64,000 nt of DNA. It comes from Nitrospira sp. Its GTDB lineage: Bacteria > Nitrospirota > Nitrospiria > Nitrospirales > Nitrospiraceae. The stretch is from positions 1-64,000 of the forward strand of contig VOPR01000002.1 of assembly GCA_009594995.1 (NCBI GenBank). The letters run 5' to 3'. The notes beneath the pieces were generated by a model. That model saw only the letters and a program-made list of their open reading frames with translations, made no database searches and was not told the origin of the DNA. Below are positions 34,917 to 43,473 of this stretch, piece by piece (positions within the stretch are counted from its first letter, which is position 1; the number at the start of each line of letters is the position of its first letter). Position numbers and translations under genes: made by a program.

Positions 34917-35258
34917 ATGTTAGGAACCGACATTCGCGGCATTATGGCCGAAGAGGAAGAAGTCCAGCGACGGCAGGAAGCCTTGCAGTCGTTGATGTCG
35001 ATGCGGGAGAGGCTGCTGCGTGAATCCTTGGAAGCGCGGATCAAGCGGGCACGTGGAACGGGAGATTGGACAAACCTCTCTCCTGCGGAATGTGCCAGTA
35101 TTTACAAAGAGGAACGCGTTCACCTCCGTGCTCAATTGGAGCGACTGAAAGCCGAGCGCGATCGCACGCGCGGCAAGCTGTCGGCTCTCAAGCGAGCCAA
35201 GGTGCGCGCGCAACGTATCCGTGCGGCGGAAGCTGCTTCTGGCAAGAAACGCAAATAG
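34917..35258 (+). CDS. highly charged helical protein of unknown function
   Basis: 113 residues, ATG 34917 behind GAGGAGGATC. Almost entirely Lys/Arg/Glu-rich helix (RQEALQSLMSMRERLLRESL; LRAQLERLKAERDRTRGKLS), with a short NLSPAECASIYKEE break around residue 55 and a basic tail GKKRK. This suggests a coiled coil that could bind nucleic acid or ribosomes, but no family is recognised. It precedes the SPOUT methyltransferase in the same orientation by about 70 bases. Confidence 0.7.
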   Translation: MLGTDIRGIMAEEEEVQRRQEALQSLMSMRERLLRESLEARIKRARGTGDWTNLSPAECASIYKEERVHLRAQLERLKAERDRTRGKLSALKRAKVRAQRIRAAEAASGKKRK

Positions 35259-35269
35259 GTAGATGTCGA

Positions 35270-35298
35270 GGGGGTCCGGCTGATTCAGCGGGGCCCCC
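35270..35298 (+). terminator. GC-rich hairpin after the charged helical protein
   Basis: GGGGGTCC (35270-35277) pairs with GGGCCCCC (35291-35298), including one G-T pair, and a smaller inner stem is possible. No T-run follows, so it may only be a weak or factor-dependent terminator. Confidence 0.3.
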
Positions 35299-35327
35299 TG
35301 GCACGTTCGCCTCCTTTCTGAGTTACT

Positions 35328-36146
35328 TTGACCTCCACACTTCGCACCGTCTCCCGCAACTTCCTCTCGCACATACGGGATGTGATCAAGACCAAACGCA
35401 CGCGTGACCGCGAGCGGGTGTTCGTGCTCGAGGGAACGAAGCCGATTGTGGAACTCTTGCAGTCGTCTCCCAATCAGTTGGTTTGCATCGTGGTCTCTCC
35501 AGGTTTTTTCGAGCGTCAACCACCGGAGATCAAGGATCTCTTACTGAGCAGTGGCTGTACCGTGTATAGCTGTCCGGATGAAACGCTGGCCCAGTTGTCC
35601 CATCTCGACACGTCCAGCGGCGCACTGGCTATCGTGCATCAACCCACCTGGGACCAATCCGCCATATTGGCGCAACCCCGGATTTTCGGCTTGTATGGCG
35701 ACATGCTGCAGGACCCGGCGAATATCGGGACGATCATTCGAACCGCAGCGGGACTCAATGTCAGTGCCTTGTGGATGGCACCACATTCCGTCGATGTGTT
35801 TAATCCGAAAGTCGTGCGGGCGACCGCCGGCAGCCTCTTTCAGCTTCCGATCTTTTCTCAGACCAGCATTGAAAGTCTGCTCAGTTCAGGGTGCACCATC
35901 ATGGCGGCTGATGTGGAGACCAGCGCCGACACGGTTCCCATACGATCGATTCAGGCCATTCCGGCACGAACCATCGTGGCGATCGGGAGCGAAAGTCGGG
36001 GCTTGTCGGAAGCTGTGCTCAACGCTGCCACGCTGCGCTTTACTATCCCTCTCAAACCGGGGGTCGAATCTCTCAATGCCGCGACCGCTGCCGCGATTGC
36101 CCTCTTCCATCTCTCAGGACTGCCGACCGAAACCGCTCAGAGTTAA
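35328..36146 (+). CDS. SPOUT (TrmH/SpoU-type) RNA 2'-O-methyltransferase
   Basis: 272 residues. The frame opens with TTG 35328 and has no in-frame ATG before the conserved start, so the N-terminus is uncertain by a few residues. A substrate-binding domain (VFVLEGTKPIVELLQSS) is followed by the SPOUT knot: GLYGDMLQDPANIGTIIRTA (motif 1), VAIGSESRGLSEAVL (motif 2) and SLNAATAAAIALF (motif 3). Family members methylate ribose in 23S rRNA or tRNA using SAM; the target here is not assignable. Confidence 0.9.
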   Translation: MTSTLRTVSRNFLSHIRDVIKTKRTRDRERVFVLEGTKPIVELLQSSPNQLVCIVVSPGFFERQPPEIKDLLLSSGCTVYSCPDETLAQLSHLDTSSGALAIVHQPTWDQSAILAQPRIFGLYGDMLQDPANIGTIIRTAAGLNVSALWMAPHSVDVFNPKVVRATAGSLFQLPIFSQTSIESLLSSGCTIMAADVETSADTVPIRSIQAIPARTIVAIGSESRGLSEAVLNAATLRFTIPLKPGVESLNAATAAAIALFHLSGLPTETAQS

Positions 36147-36304
36147 GCCCGCGGCCGGTTCGGGGCCTGCTGATGTTCTGAGCAACGCCTCTTCGAAAAT
36201 TCCCGACTGCTGCAAGGCGTCGGGCACTGCGACTCCTTCCTTTTTCTCTTCCATTTCCTTTACGATGCCTTGAGACGTGGTGCTCTGATCTAAGACGAGG
36301 ACGG

Positions 36305-37666
36305 ATGAAGGCGAAGACGACGTTTCATTGCCAAGCGTGCGGGCATCAGGCTCTGCGATGGCTCGGCCGTTGCCCCGATTGCGGTGGTTGGAACACCCTC
36401 AAGGAAGAGCGGTTGCCGGCGGCTCCAAAAGGCCGCCAGGCCATGCCCAAAACGGCCATGGCGGTTGCGACTCCGATTTCCGAGATCGAAATCGTCGGTG
36501 AGCCCAGGCACAGCACAGGCATGGGCGAATTTGACCGAGTGCTGGGCGGAGGGGTGGTACCCGGTTCGGTCATGTTGATCGGCGGCGATCCAGGCATCGG
36601 GAAGACGACCCTCCTGTTGCAAGCGCTCCCGCTGCTCGCTGCACCGGGCGAACAGGTGCTCTATGTTTCCGGCGAGGAGTCGCCCCGGCAGATCAAGATG
36701 CGGGGACAGCGTCTCGGGATCGACGGCAAACACCTGTTGATCCTTGGCGAGACGTCGCTCGAACAGATTTTGAAAGCGATTCAGGAGATTCAACCGGTGG
36801 CAGTGGTGGTGGATTCCATTCAAACGGTTTATACGGAGCAACTCACCTCCGCGCCGGGCAGTATCAGCCAGGTGCAGGAAGTGGCCGGCCAGTTGATGTG
36901 GTTCGCCAAGCGGAGCAACGTGCCGGTGTTCATCATCGGGCATGTCACGAAGGAAGGCGCCATCGCCGGCCCGCGCTTGTTGGAACATATCGTCGATACG
37001 GTGCTCTATTTCGAAGGCGACAAGAGCCACAGTTTTAGAATTTTGCGGGCTGTGAAAAACCGGTTTGGGTCGACGAATGAAATCGGCGTGTTTGAAATGA
37101 AAGACGGCGGGCTGGAGGAAGTCAGTAACCCTTCCGAATTGTTTCTTGCCGAACGTCCTCAACGCAGCACCGGTTCCGTGGTGGTGTCCAGTCTGGAGGG
37201 AACGCGGCCGATTCTGGTCGAGCTGCAGGCGCTGGTGTCGAGCACCAATTATCCCATGCCCAAGCGGATGGCCAATGGCGTGGAAGCGAACCGTCTCTCG
37301 CTATTGCTCGCAGTGATGGAAAAACGCCTGGGCATGCACCTCTCCGGCCAGGATGTCTATGTGAATGTGGTCGGTGGCATCCACATCGACGAACCAGCCA
37401 TCGACTTGGGCATCGTGGCTGCCGTGACCTCGAGTCTGCGCGAGAGCCCCATCGATTTCAGCACGCTGTTGATGGGGGAAGTCGGGCTTGGCGGCGAGGT
37501 GCGGGCGATCAGCCAGGCTGAGTTACGTATCCGCGAAGCGGCGAAGATGGGCTTCAAGCGTTGTCTGTTGCCCGAGCGGAACGTGGCGAAGCTCGATCCG
37601 GTGGACGGCATTGAATTGATCGGCATTCGTGAAGTCGGCGATGCGCTGGATGCGGTGCTGGCGTGA
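36305..37666 (+). CDS. radA: DNA repair protein RadA
   Basis: 453 residues. The N-terminal zinc finger has Cys9, Cys12, Cys23 and Cys26 (CQACGHQA, CPDCGGW). The RecA-like core has Walker A IGGDPGIGKTTLL and the RadA-specific KNRFGSTNEIGVFEM. The C-terminal Lon-protease-like domain includes GGIHIDEPAIDLGIVAAV. RadA is an ATPase that drives branch migration during recombination repair. Full length. The gene overlaps the next lipoprotein gene by four bases and heads the run radA, lipoprotein, tsaB, rimI. Confidence 0.97.
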   Translation: MKAKTTFHCQACGHQALRWLGRCPDCGGWNTLKEERLPAAPKGRQAMPKTAMAVATPISEIEIVGEPRHSTGMGEFDRVLGGGVVPGSVMLIGGDPGIGKTTLLLQALPLLAAPGEQVLYVSGEESPRQIKMRGQRLGIDGKHLLILGETSLEQILKAIQEIQPVAVVVDSIQTVYTEQLTSAPGSISQVQEVAGQLMWFAKRSNVPVFIIGHVTKEGAIAGPRLLEHIVDTVLYFEGDKSHSFRILRAVKNRFGSTNEIGVFEMKDGGLEEVSNPSELFLAERPQRSTGSVVVSSLEGTRPILVELQALVSSTNYPMPKRMANGVEANRLSLLLAVMEKRLGMHLSGQDVYVNVVGGIHIDEPAIDLGIVAAVTSSLRESPIDFSTLLMGEVGLGGEVRAISQAELRIREAAKMGFKRCLLPERNVAKLDPVDGIELIGIREVGDALDAVLA

Positions 37667-38529
37667 AAGTCGTCGGCGGTCGTAAGAATCACGTGAAACG
37701 AACGAGCTATCTGATTTCCTTCTTTCTGCTGTTGTCCGTCTTCTTTTCGGGCTGCGCGCTCTTTGGTCCAACTGATACCGTTCCACTGAAAGAGGCGACC
37801 GCTGAACAGTTGATGGCGTTGCTGCAGGAGCAGGCTGACGAGGTCCGCACCATCAAGGGGCTCTTCAGCGCAAAGATCACCGGCGGCATCCTGCCGATCG
37901 GCCAGCGCATCCAGGGCACCGTCTTTTATGAACGTCCCAATGCCATCAGGCTGCGCGGCTTCTCAGCGGTCGGGAGTGAGATATTTGAATTTGTACAAAT
38001 TGAGGATCAATTCAAGCTCCGGCTTCCGACCATGGGACGTGAAGTCACGGGACGACCGTCCGAGGCCGATCAGCTTGGTCAGCTCACGCGCCCCTTTCAA
38101 CTGAGCGTCTGGGCGATGAGCGGCATTATCGGCACACGGGTGGTCGGAACAAACGAGCAGGTGCGATTGGCGGAAGAAGGCAACCGCTATCGGCTGGAGG
38201 TGATGACCGCCTCTGGCATGAACGGCACGGCTCCGTTTGTAAGCCGGCGGATCTGGTTTGATCGTCGTAATCTCCTGGTGGTGCAAGAAGAGCGTTTGTC
38301 GCCGACGGGCGAGATTGAGGCGACGATGCAGTTCGACGACTACCGGGCAGTCGGGGGCGTTGATGGCATACCCGCTTCAAACGGACAGGCCTCTGCGGCC
38401 GATAAGCGGATCATGCGGCCGTTTGCCATTCGCATGACCGACGGGCAAGGCTCCGGGAGCCTGCAGGTCACGTTTCATGAATTGGTGCCGAATGAGCCCA
38501 TCAAGCCGGGTGAACTTGGACGAGTATGA
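37663..38529 (+). CDS. LolB/DUF4292-like outer-membrane lipoprotein
   Basis: 288 residues from GTG 37663, overlapping the radA stop; a GTG ten codons later is an alternative start. The lipobox is VFFSGC. The mature protein is a beta-rich half-barrel (TIKGLFSAKITGGILPIGQR, IQGTVFYERPNAIRLRGFS, then RRIWFDRRNLLVVQEE). This is the layout of LolA/LolB-like or DUF4292 lipoproteins, which carry hydrophobic ligands or lipoproteins to the outer membrane. It overlaps tsaB by four bases. Assignment is by fold pattern only. Confidence 0.75.
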   Translation: MKVVGGRKNHVKRTSYLISFFLLLSVFFSGCALFGPTDTVPLKEATAEQLMALLQEQADEVRTIKGLFSAKITGGILPIGQRIQGTVFYERPNAIRLRGFSAVGSEIFEFVQIEDQFKLRLPTMGREVTGRPSEADQLGQLTRPFQLSVWAMSGIIGTRVVGTNEQVRLAEEGNRYRLEVMTASGMNGTAPFVSRRIWFDRRNLLVVQEERLSPTGEIEATMQFDDYRAVGGVDGIPASNGQASAADKRIMRPFAIRMTDGQGSGSLQVTFHELVPNEPIKPGELGRV

Positions 38530-39350
38530 AGGCGCATCCGGATCAATATGTGTTGGCGATCGATACCGCCACGGCCTGGCAGAGCGTCGCGTTGCTGCGA
38601 GGCGAGCGCGTGCTGGCCCTGGTCGAGCAGGATGCCGACGGGTCACACGCGCGCTCGCTGATGGGGGCCATCGATCGTGTCTTGCGGGAGAGTAGCCTTT
38701 CGCTGAAGGACCTCCAGGGCCTGGCGGTTTCGATCGGTCCTGGATCGTTCACCGGACTCCGCGTGGGGCTTGCCACCATGTTGGGATTTCGCGCGGTACT
38801 GGGTACCCCGATCGCCACGGTGCCGACACTGGAGGCCATGGCCTGGAATCTGCGCGATGCGAAGGGCCTGTTGGTGCCAATCCTGAAAAGTCGGCACAAC
38901 GAAGTGTATTGGGCTGCGTACGAGTGGCTGCCCGGGTCGGGCTTGCAGACCCGCATGGTCGAGCAGGTGGGGCCTCCGTCGTCAGTGGCCAGGGCCATAC
39001 AGGCTGGTGGTGCCTGCACAGTCTTTGGTGACGGATGGCAAGCCTATGGACAGGCCATTCGGCAGGCCATTGAGGCCGTTGTTGGACAGGTGAAAGAGGT
39101 CGCGCCCGAACAACAGCGTCCGTCGGCCATCAGTATCGGTCTTGCCGGAAGAATGCGCTTGGAAACGAATCAGGGGCCGGGCGAGGAATTGGTTCCGCGG
39201 TACGTACAACGCACTGAAGCGGAAGTGAAGTTCGATGAACTCCAGGGTGTGTCGGCGCTCGAGCGGCGGCGACAGCGTGTCGCAACCAAGCTGGCACAAG
39301 GGCGCAGGCGAGCCAGCTCAAAAGGCGCCGATCCGCGGGCAGGCAAGTAG
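38526..39350 (+). CDS. tsaB: tRNA threonylcarbamoyladenosine modification protein TsaB
   Basis: 274 residues. The ASKHA-fold start VLAIDTATAWQSVALL and the signature SIGPGSFTGLRVGLATMLGF identify TsaB (YeaZ), the dimerisation partner of TsaD in making t6A37 of tRNA. The C-terminal 40 residues are an unusually basic tail (RRRQRVATKLAQGRRRASSK), beyond the normal fold, that could contact RNA. rimI follows by 26 bases, a common pairing. Confidence 0.93.
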   Translation: MKAHPDQYVLAIDTATAWQSVALLRGERVLALVEQDADGSHARSLMGAIDRVLRESSLSLKDLQGLAVSIGPGSFTGLRVGLATMLGFRAVLGTPIATVPTLEAMAWNLRDAKGLLVPILKSRHNEVYWAAYEWLPGSGLQTRMVEQVGPPSSVARAIQAGGACTVFGDGWQAYGQAIRQAIEAVVGQVKEVAPEQQRPSAISIGLAGRMRLETNQGPGEELVPRYVQRTEAEVKFDELQGVSALERRRQRVATKLAQGRRRASSKGADPRAGK

Positions 39351-39376
39351 GCAATTGATGGAGAGTTCGCTCTAAA

Positions 39377-39901
39377 ATGCCGCCAGATTCGGTGATCATT
39401 GAGCCGGCGACGGCCGAGGTGTTGGATGAAGTGTTGGCCATCGAACAGGCTTGCTTCTCGGCCCCCTGGACGCGCAAAATGTTGGCAGCCGAACTGTCCG
39501 GCAATCAATTTGCGCACTTTCTGATCGCAAAGTGTCCTGACCCCCGGTCGGGATCCCTTGCTGTGGCTGGCTATTTTTGTTTTTGGGTCGTTTTTGAGGA
39601 AGTGCGGTTGATGAACCTGGCGGTGCTGGCTCCGTTTCGCCGGCAGGGCGTGGCGACCAGGCTGGTCTGCACGGCATTGCGAACCGGGTTGCAGCGCGGG
39701 GCGAGTCGGGCGATGTTGGAGGTCCGTGCTTCCAATCAGGAGGCGCGGAGTCTTTATGAACGCTTGGGGTTTCGTCAGACGGCGACGCGGGCACGGTATT
39801 ATGTGAACCCTGAGGAAGATGCGGTGCTCATGGAGATGGCACCGCTACAAGTCAGTGCGTTGTGCGGTCAGCCTGGGGCATCAGTATCGGGAAACGGGTA
39901 A
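39377..39901 (+). CDS. rimI: ribosomal-protein-S18-alanine N-acetyltransferase
   Basis: 174 residues. GNAT fold with the acetyl-CoA loop FRRQGVATRL and the RimI-typical start IEQACFSAPWTRKML, plus LEVRASNQEARSLYERLGF. RimI acetylates the N-terminus of S18. The last 20 residues are extra. The position beside tsaB supports RimI over other GNATs. Confidence 0.9.
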   Translation: MPPDSVIIEPATAEVLDEVLAIEQACFSAPWTRKMLAAELSGNQFAHFLIAKCPDPRSGSLAVAGYFCFWVVFEEVRLMNLAVLAPFRRQGVATRLVCTALRTGLQRGASRAMLEVRASNQEARSLYERLGFRQTATRARYYVNPEEDAVLMEMAPLQVSALCGQPGASVSGNG

Positions 39902-39947
39902 CACGACGGTCATCCACGAACGTATGTAGTCAACCAGGAGGTGCGAC

Positions 39948-40163
39948 ATGCAGACGGAGACGGCGATCACTGAGCGGTTACGGCGATCCAACACAGAATT
40001 CCGGGCCCTTGAAGAATCTCACCATCGCCTCGATGCGGAGCTGGCAGATTTACAACGCCGGCATGTGCTCACGCCGGCGGAAGAAGTGCTGAAGAAACAA
40101 CTGCAAAAAGAGAAACTGGCCACGAAGGATAAGATCGCCGAGTTTATTCGAACCTCGCGCTGA
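39948..40163 (+). CDS. DUF465 (YdcH-like) small coiled-coil protein
   Basis: 71 residues from ATG 39948, with AGGAGG upstream. A short antiparallel coiled coil (RLRRSNTEFRALEESHHRLD, then LKKQLQKEKLATKDKIAEFI) is typical of DUF465, a widespread family of unknown role. It lies between rimI and tatC. Confidence 0.85.
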   Translation: MQTETAITERLRRSNTEFRALEESHHRLDAELADLQRRHVLTPAEEVLKKQLQKEKLATKDKIAEFIRTSR

Positions 40164-40263
40164 CGAGGATCGATGGGGCTCCGTGCCAGGCTTGTCTTGC
40201 CGGCCCCGCCGGGCAGGGCAAGGCTGAGCGGGCGGAGTATCTCGGCGTTGGTTCAGACAGGGA

Positions 40264-41034
40264 ATGCTCGCACCACTGGCCGCCCATATTCAGTCGCTCA
40301 AGAAGCGGCTGCTGATCATCGCGGTGACCTTGGGGGTCGCGTTTGCGACGGCGTTCGCCTACTCGACCGAGATGGTTGCCTGGCTCAATCGCCCCTTCCC
40401 CAATCAGCTGGTGTTCTACGGACCGACCGAGGCCTTGTTCGCCTCCATCAAAGTGTCGTTTCTGGCAGGCATCATTTTGAGCCTGCCGATCGTGTTCTAC
40501 CAGTGCTGGAAGTTTATCGAACCGGCGTTGCTCCCTCAGGAGCAGCGCTGGGCAATTCCGATTCTCCTGCTGGCCGCGCTGCTGTTTGCGTTAGGGCTGA
40601 TCTTTTGCAATCTGGTCATCCTGCCGCTCGTCATCGACTTCTTCGTGAGTTTCGGTATGGATCGTGACATTACTCCAGCGCTGGGGGTGGGAACCTATAT
40701 CGACTTTAACGTGAAATTCCTGCTGATCTTCGGGTGTGCCTTTGAACTGCCTCTGGTACTGACCCTGTTGTCGCGGGTGGGTGTCGTGTCGGCGGCTGTG
40801 CTGGCCCACTACCGCAAACATGCCATCATGGCGGCGTTGATCATTTCGGCCATTGTGACGCCTGACGCCACGCTGTTCACCATGTTGCTGATGGCGGTCC
40901 CGCTCATGGTACTCTATGAGATCGGCATCATTGGCGCAAAGATCTTCGGGCGGTCCGCGGGGCCGGCACCTGACATGAATCTGCCTCTCGATCCTGATAT
41001 CCCCATCGGTACCGCCGGTCATCGCGTTCGATAA
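40264..41034 (+). CDS. tatC: Sec-independent translocase TatC
   Basis: 256 residues, six hydrophobic helices. TatC signatures are FYQCWKFIEPALLPQEQR in the first periplasmic loop and the conserved glutamate in GCAFELPLVL. The usual HLxELRxR start is HIQSLKKRL here. TatC recognises twin-arginine signals and, with TatA, exports folded proteins. No tatA/B is in the window, so they must be elsewhere. The ribosome site (AGGGA) is close to the ATG. Confidence 0.95.
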   Translation: MLAPLAAHIQSLKKRLLIIAVTLGVAFATAFAYSTEMVAWLNRPFPNQLVFYGPTEALFASIKVSFLAGIILSLPIVFYQCWKFIEPALLPQEQRWAIPILLLAALLFALGLIFCNLVILPLVIDFFVSFGMDRDITPALGVGTYIDFNVKFLLIFGCAFELPLVLTLLSRVGVVSAAVLAHYRKHAIMAALIISAIVTPDATLFTMLLMAVPLMVLYEIGIIGAKIFGRSAGPAPDMNLPLDPDIPIGTAGHRVR

Positions 41035-41068
41035 TCGGCGTTCACAATTTTAGAAGGGTGATCAAGCT

Positions 41069-42145
41069 ATGCTACGTCATATGGTGGTGTTGACGGCGCT
41101 GACGGTCGGCAGTCTGCAGGGATATGCCCAGGCCGAATCCTTCCCGGTTGGAAATGAAAACGGCGGGCAGCTGAAACTCGAACAGGGCCACCCAGGGCAA
41201 GACCCGTCCACGCCGGCCGATATCGGCAATACGAGCATTCAAGCCTTGGCGGCTGGAGCCGGAGGCGTGATCTATGCGGGATCCTTCGGTATGGGGATTT
41301 TTCGAAGCAGCGATCGTGGCGGCACCTGGACATCGGCCAACGAGGGATTGACTGATCCCTTCGTGCTCTGTCTCACCACTGCCAAGGACGGAGCGATTTA
41401 TGCCGGCACGTTCCGCGGCGGGGTGTTCCGTTCCCGCGATGCGGGCAAGACGTGGCAGGCACTCAATAAGGGCCTGAAGCGGCTCGAGATCAAAGTGCTG
41501 ATGATGGACGCCAAGGGACTGTATGCCGGGACCGGCGACGGTGTGTACCTGTTGAATGCGGCTCAGGATCAGTGGAAGGTCGTGACCACCGGGCTGGACG
41601 AGATTCTGGTGCACGCGTTGGCCCGGACGAATGATGGCACGTTATACGCGGGAACTTCCGGCAAAGGCGTGCATAGTTACAAGGAGCGCTCGCCGGGATG
41701 GACCCGCCTGCAGCAGGGACTGAAAGACCACGAAGGCTTGGTGGAGAATTTTATTCGCGTGCTGGCCGTCGATAAGGAGCAGGGTGTCTACGCGGGCACG
41801 TTCGACGGCGGAGTCTTCCGCAGCGGCGACGGCGGTAAAACCTGGCTGCCGATCAGCCGGGCCTTGCCGAACGATTCGATTCGCGGCCTCATCAGCAACG
41901 AGCGCGGCGTCTATGTCGCCACGGGGCGGGGCATTTTCAAGACCATCGATAAGGGGCGGCAATGGATGCCGTTGAACAAAGGGCTCAGCAATCTGTCGGT
42001 GCAAGTGTTGATCGAGGGTGACAAGGGTGGCTTCTACGCCGGAACGAGTTCCGGGGTGTTTCGCAGCGATGACGACGGCCTTACCTGGACGGCAGTCAGC
42101 CAGGGATTGGAAGGCGAGAGCGTCGCGCCCTTCAAGTTTAACTGA
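41069..42145 (+). CDS. exported BNR/Ycf48-like beta-propeller protein
   Basis: 358 residues. The signal peptide ends GYAQA. At least six repeats of about 45 residues follow the pattern 'xIYAGTxxGGVFRSxDxGKTW', for example AIYAGTFRGGVFRSRDAGKT, GVYAGTFDGGVFRSGDGGKT and GFYAGTSSGVFRSDDDG. This is the sortilin/BNR-type propeller (as in Ycf48/HCF136 and sialidase-like proteins). It is probably a periplasmic binding or assembly factor. No catalytic sialidase residues are evident. Confidence 0.85.
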   Translation: MLRHMVVLTALTVGSLQGYAQAESFPVGNENGGQLKLEQGHPGQDPSTPADIGNTSIQALAAGAGGVIYAGSFGMGIFRSSDRGGTWTSANEGLTDPFVLCLTTAKDGAIYAGTFRGGVFRSRDAGKTWQALNKGLKRLEIKVLMMDAKGLYAGTGDGVYLLNAAQDQWKVVTTGLDEILVHALARTNDGTLYAGTSGKGVHSYKERSPGWTRLQQGLKDHEGLVENFIRVLAVDKEQGVYAGTFDGGVFRSGDGGKTWLPISRALPNDSIRGLISNERGVYVATGRGIFKTIDKGRQWMPLNKGLSNLSVQVLIEGDKGGFYAGTSSGVFRSDDDGLTWTAVSQGLEGESVAPFKFN

Positions 42146-42162
42146 GTAGGAAAGGATATGAG

Positions 42163-42672
42163 ATGACGGCACAAACCGGTTCGCCACAAGCAACAATTAC
42201 CGTGACATCCAAGAATGAGCCCTGGGGCCAGATCGTGCTTCGATTTTTCCCCGACGTCGCACCCAATCACGTGAAAAATTTCGTAGATCTGGCGAAGAAG
42301 GGTTTCTACAACGGCACCACGTTTCACCGCGTGATTCCAGGTTTCATGATTCAGGGCGGCGATCCCAACAGCAAGAATCCCGACCGTGCGTCGCACGGCA
42401 TGGGCGGTCCCGGCCACAATGTGAAAGCCGAGTTCAACAGCAAGCCGCACAAGCGGGGCACCCTGTCCATGGCGCGGGCCAACGATCCGGACAGCGCGGG
42501 ATCGCAGTTCTTCATCTGCGTCAACGACGCCAATTTTCTGGACTTGCAATATACGGTGTTCGGCGAAGTGCAGAGCGGGCTCGATGTGGTGGATAAGGTC
42601 GTCGGGTCCAAGCGCGACGGGCGGGACAATCCGCTGGAGCGCATCGAGATGACCGTCACTATCGCAGAGTGA
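42163..42672 (+). CDS. cyclophilin-type peptidyl-prolyl isomerase
   Basis: 169 residues, ATG 42163 behind AAAGGA. Contains the cyclophilin active-site blocks FHRVIPGFMIQGGDP (catalytic Arg and Phe) and SAGSQFFICVND. No signal peptide, so cytoplasmic. It catalyses proline cis/trans isomerisation during folding. Confidence 0.96.
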   Translation: MTAQTGSPQATITVTSKNEPWGQIVLRFFPDVAPNHVKNFVDLAKKGFYNGTTFHRVIPGFMIQGGDPNSKNPDRASHGMGGPGHNVKAEFNSKPHKRGTLSMARANDPDSAGSQFFICVNDANFLDLQYTVFGEVQSGLDVVDKVVGSKRDGRDNPLERIEMTVTIAE

Positions 42673-42705
42673 TGGGCGAGAAACGTACAACGTGACAAGT
42701 CACAC

Positions 42706-43425
42706 GTGAAGGGAGAAGGTTCAAAGAGGGCGCGGCGGGTCCGCCGACCTTTCACGTATTACTGTGTGTCTGTCGTGTTGGCCGCAGCGGCGTTCGCCGC
42801 TGCGGGCTGCGCCATTCCCCAGGTCCCGTCGCGGACCGTCTACGAAGACCCGGTGAATTTCGTGCGGCTTGAGTTGGATGCCAACGTGCTGCCGGAATGG
42901 CCGCCGGGGCATTTCACGCATCCGGCTCAGTTTTCCCACGAACAGGTGCGGCGGGTGTTGATGGGCCTTACGGTGCAGGAACATCAGACGTCGCTCCAGC
43001 GCTGGATCGCGGGCGAATCACGACGGCTGCCCATGTTCCGCGATGCGGAGATCATGATCCTGGTGCCGCAATTGGTCGAAGCGTTGCGGTTAGCGCGGGA
43101 GAATGAGCGGGTCACCTACTATCTGAGCCAGCCTCAGACCTCGGTGAAACGTACTATCACGTCGGGCGGGCTCTATGTCCGGGGCACCGAACTCCATTTC
43201 ATTTTGGGGAACTGGCAGACCGTCTACGGCATTCCGGCCTATGGGATGATCTACGATCGACGGTACCCGATGAATCCGATCATCTCGAAAGGGTTCGATT
43301 TGTTTTTCGACCTCGATCAGGCGCGGGTGCATCAATCCACCAGCATTTGGGATTGGCTCCTGGCCAACTCCAAAGATGAACTCGTGATCGACCTCGCCAT
43401 CGTCTTTCCCGGCCAGCCTATCTGA
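42706..43425 (+). CDS. lipoprotein of unknown function
   Basis: 239 residues from GTG 42706; a GTG at about codon 22 (CVSVVLAAAA) is another possible start, since no strong ribosome site is visible for either. The N-region RARRVRRPF, hydrophobic AAAAFAAAGC and the lipobox cysteine indicate a lipoprotein. The mature sequence (HEQVRRVLMGLTVQEHQTSL; TSGGLYVRGTELHFILGNWQ) is beta-rich and shows no family I recognise. It ends the plus-strand run, and convergent efflux genes follow. Confidence 0.7.
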   Translation: MKGEGSKRARRVRRPFTYYCVSVVLAAAAFAAAGCAIPQVPSRTVYEDPVNFVRLELDANVLPEWPPGHFTHPAQFSHEQVRRVLMGLTVQEHQTSLQRWIAGESRRLPMFRDAEIMILVPQLVEALRLARENERVTYYLSQPQTSVKRTITSGGLYVRGTELHFILGNWQTVYGIPAYGMIYDRRYPMNPIISKGFDLFFDLDQARVHQSTSIWDWLLANSKDELVIDLAIVFPGQPI

Positions 43426-43473
43426 CCTCGCCGTCGCTAGTGACTCGTCTCTCGAAATGCTGCGTCATGTCTG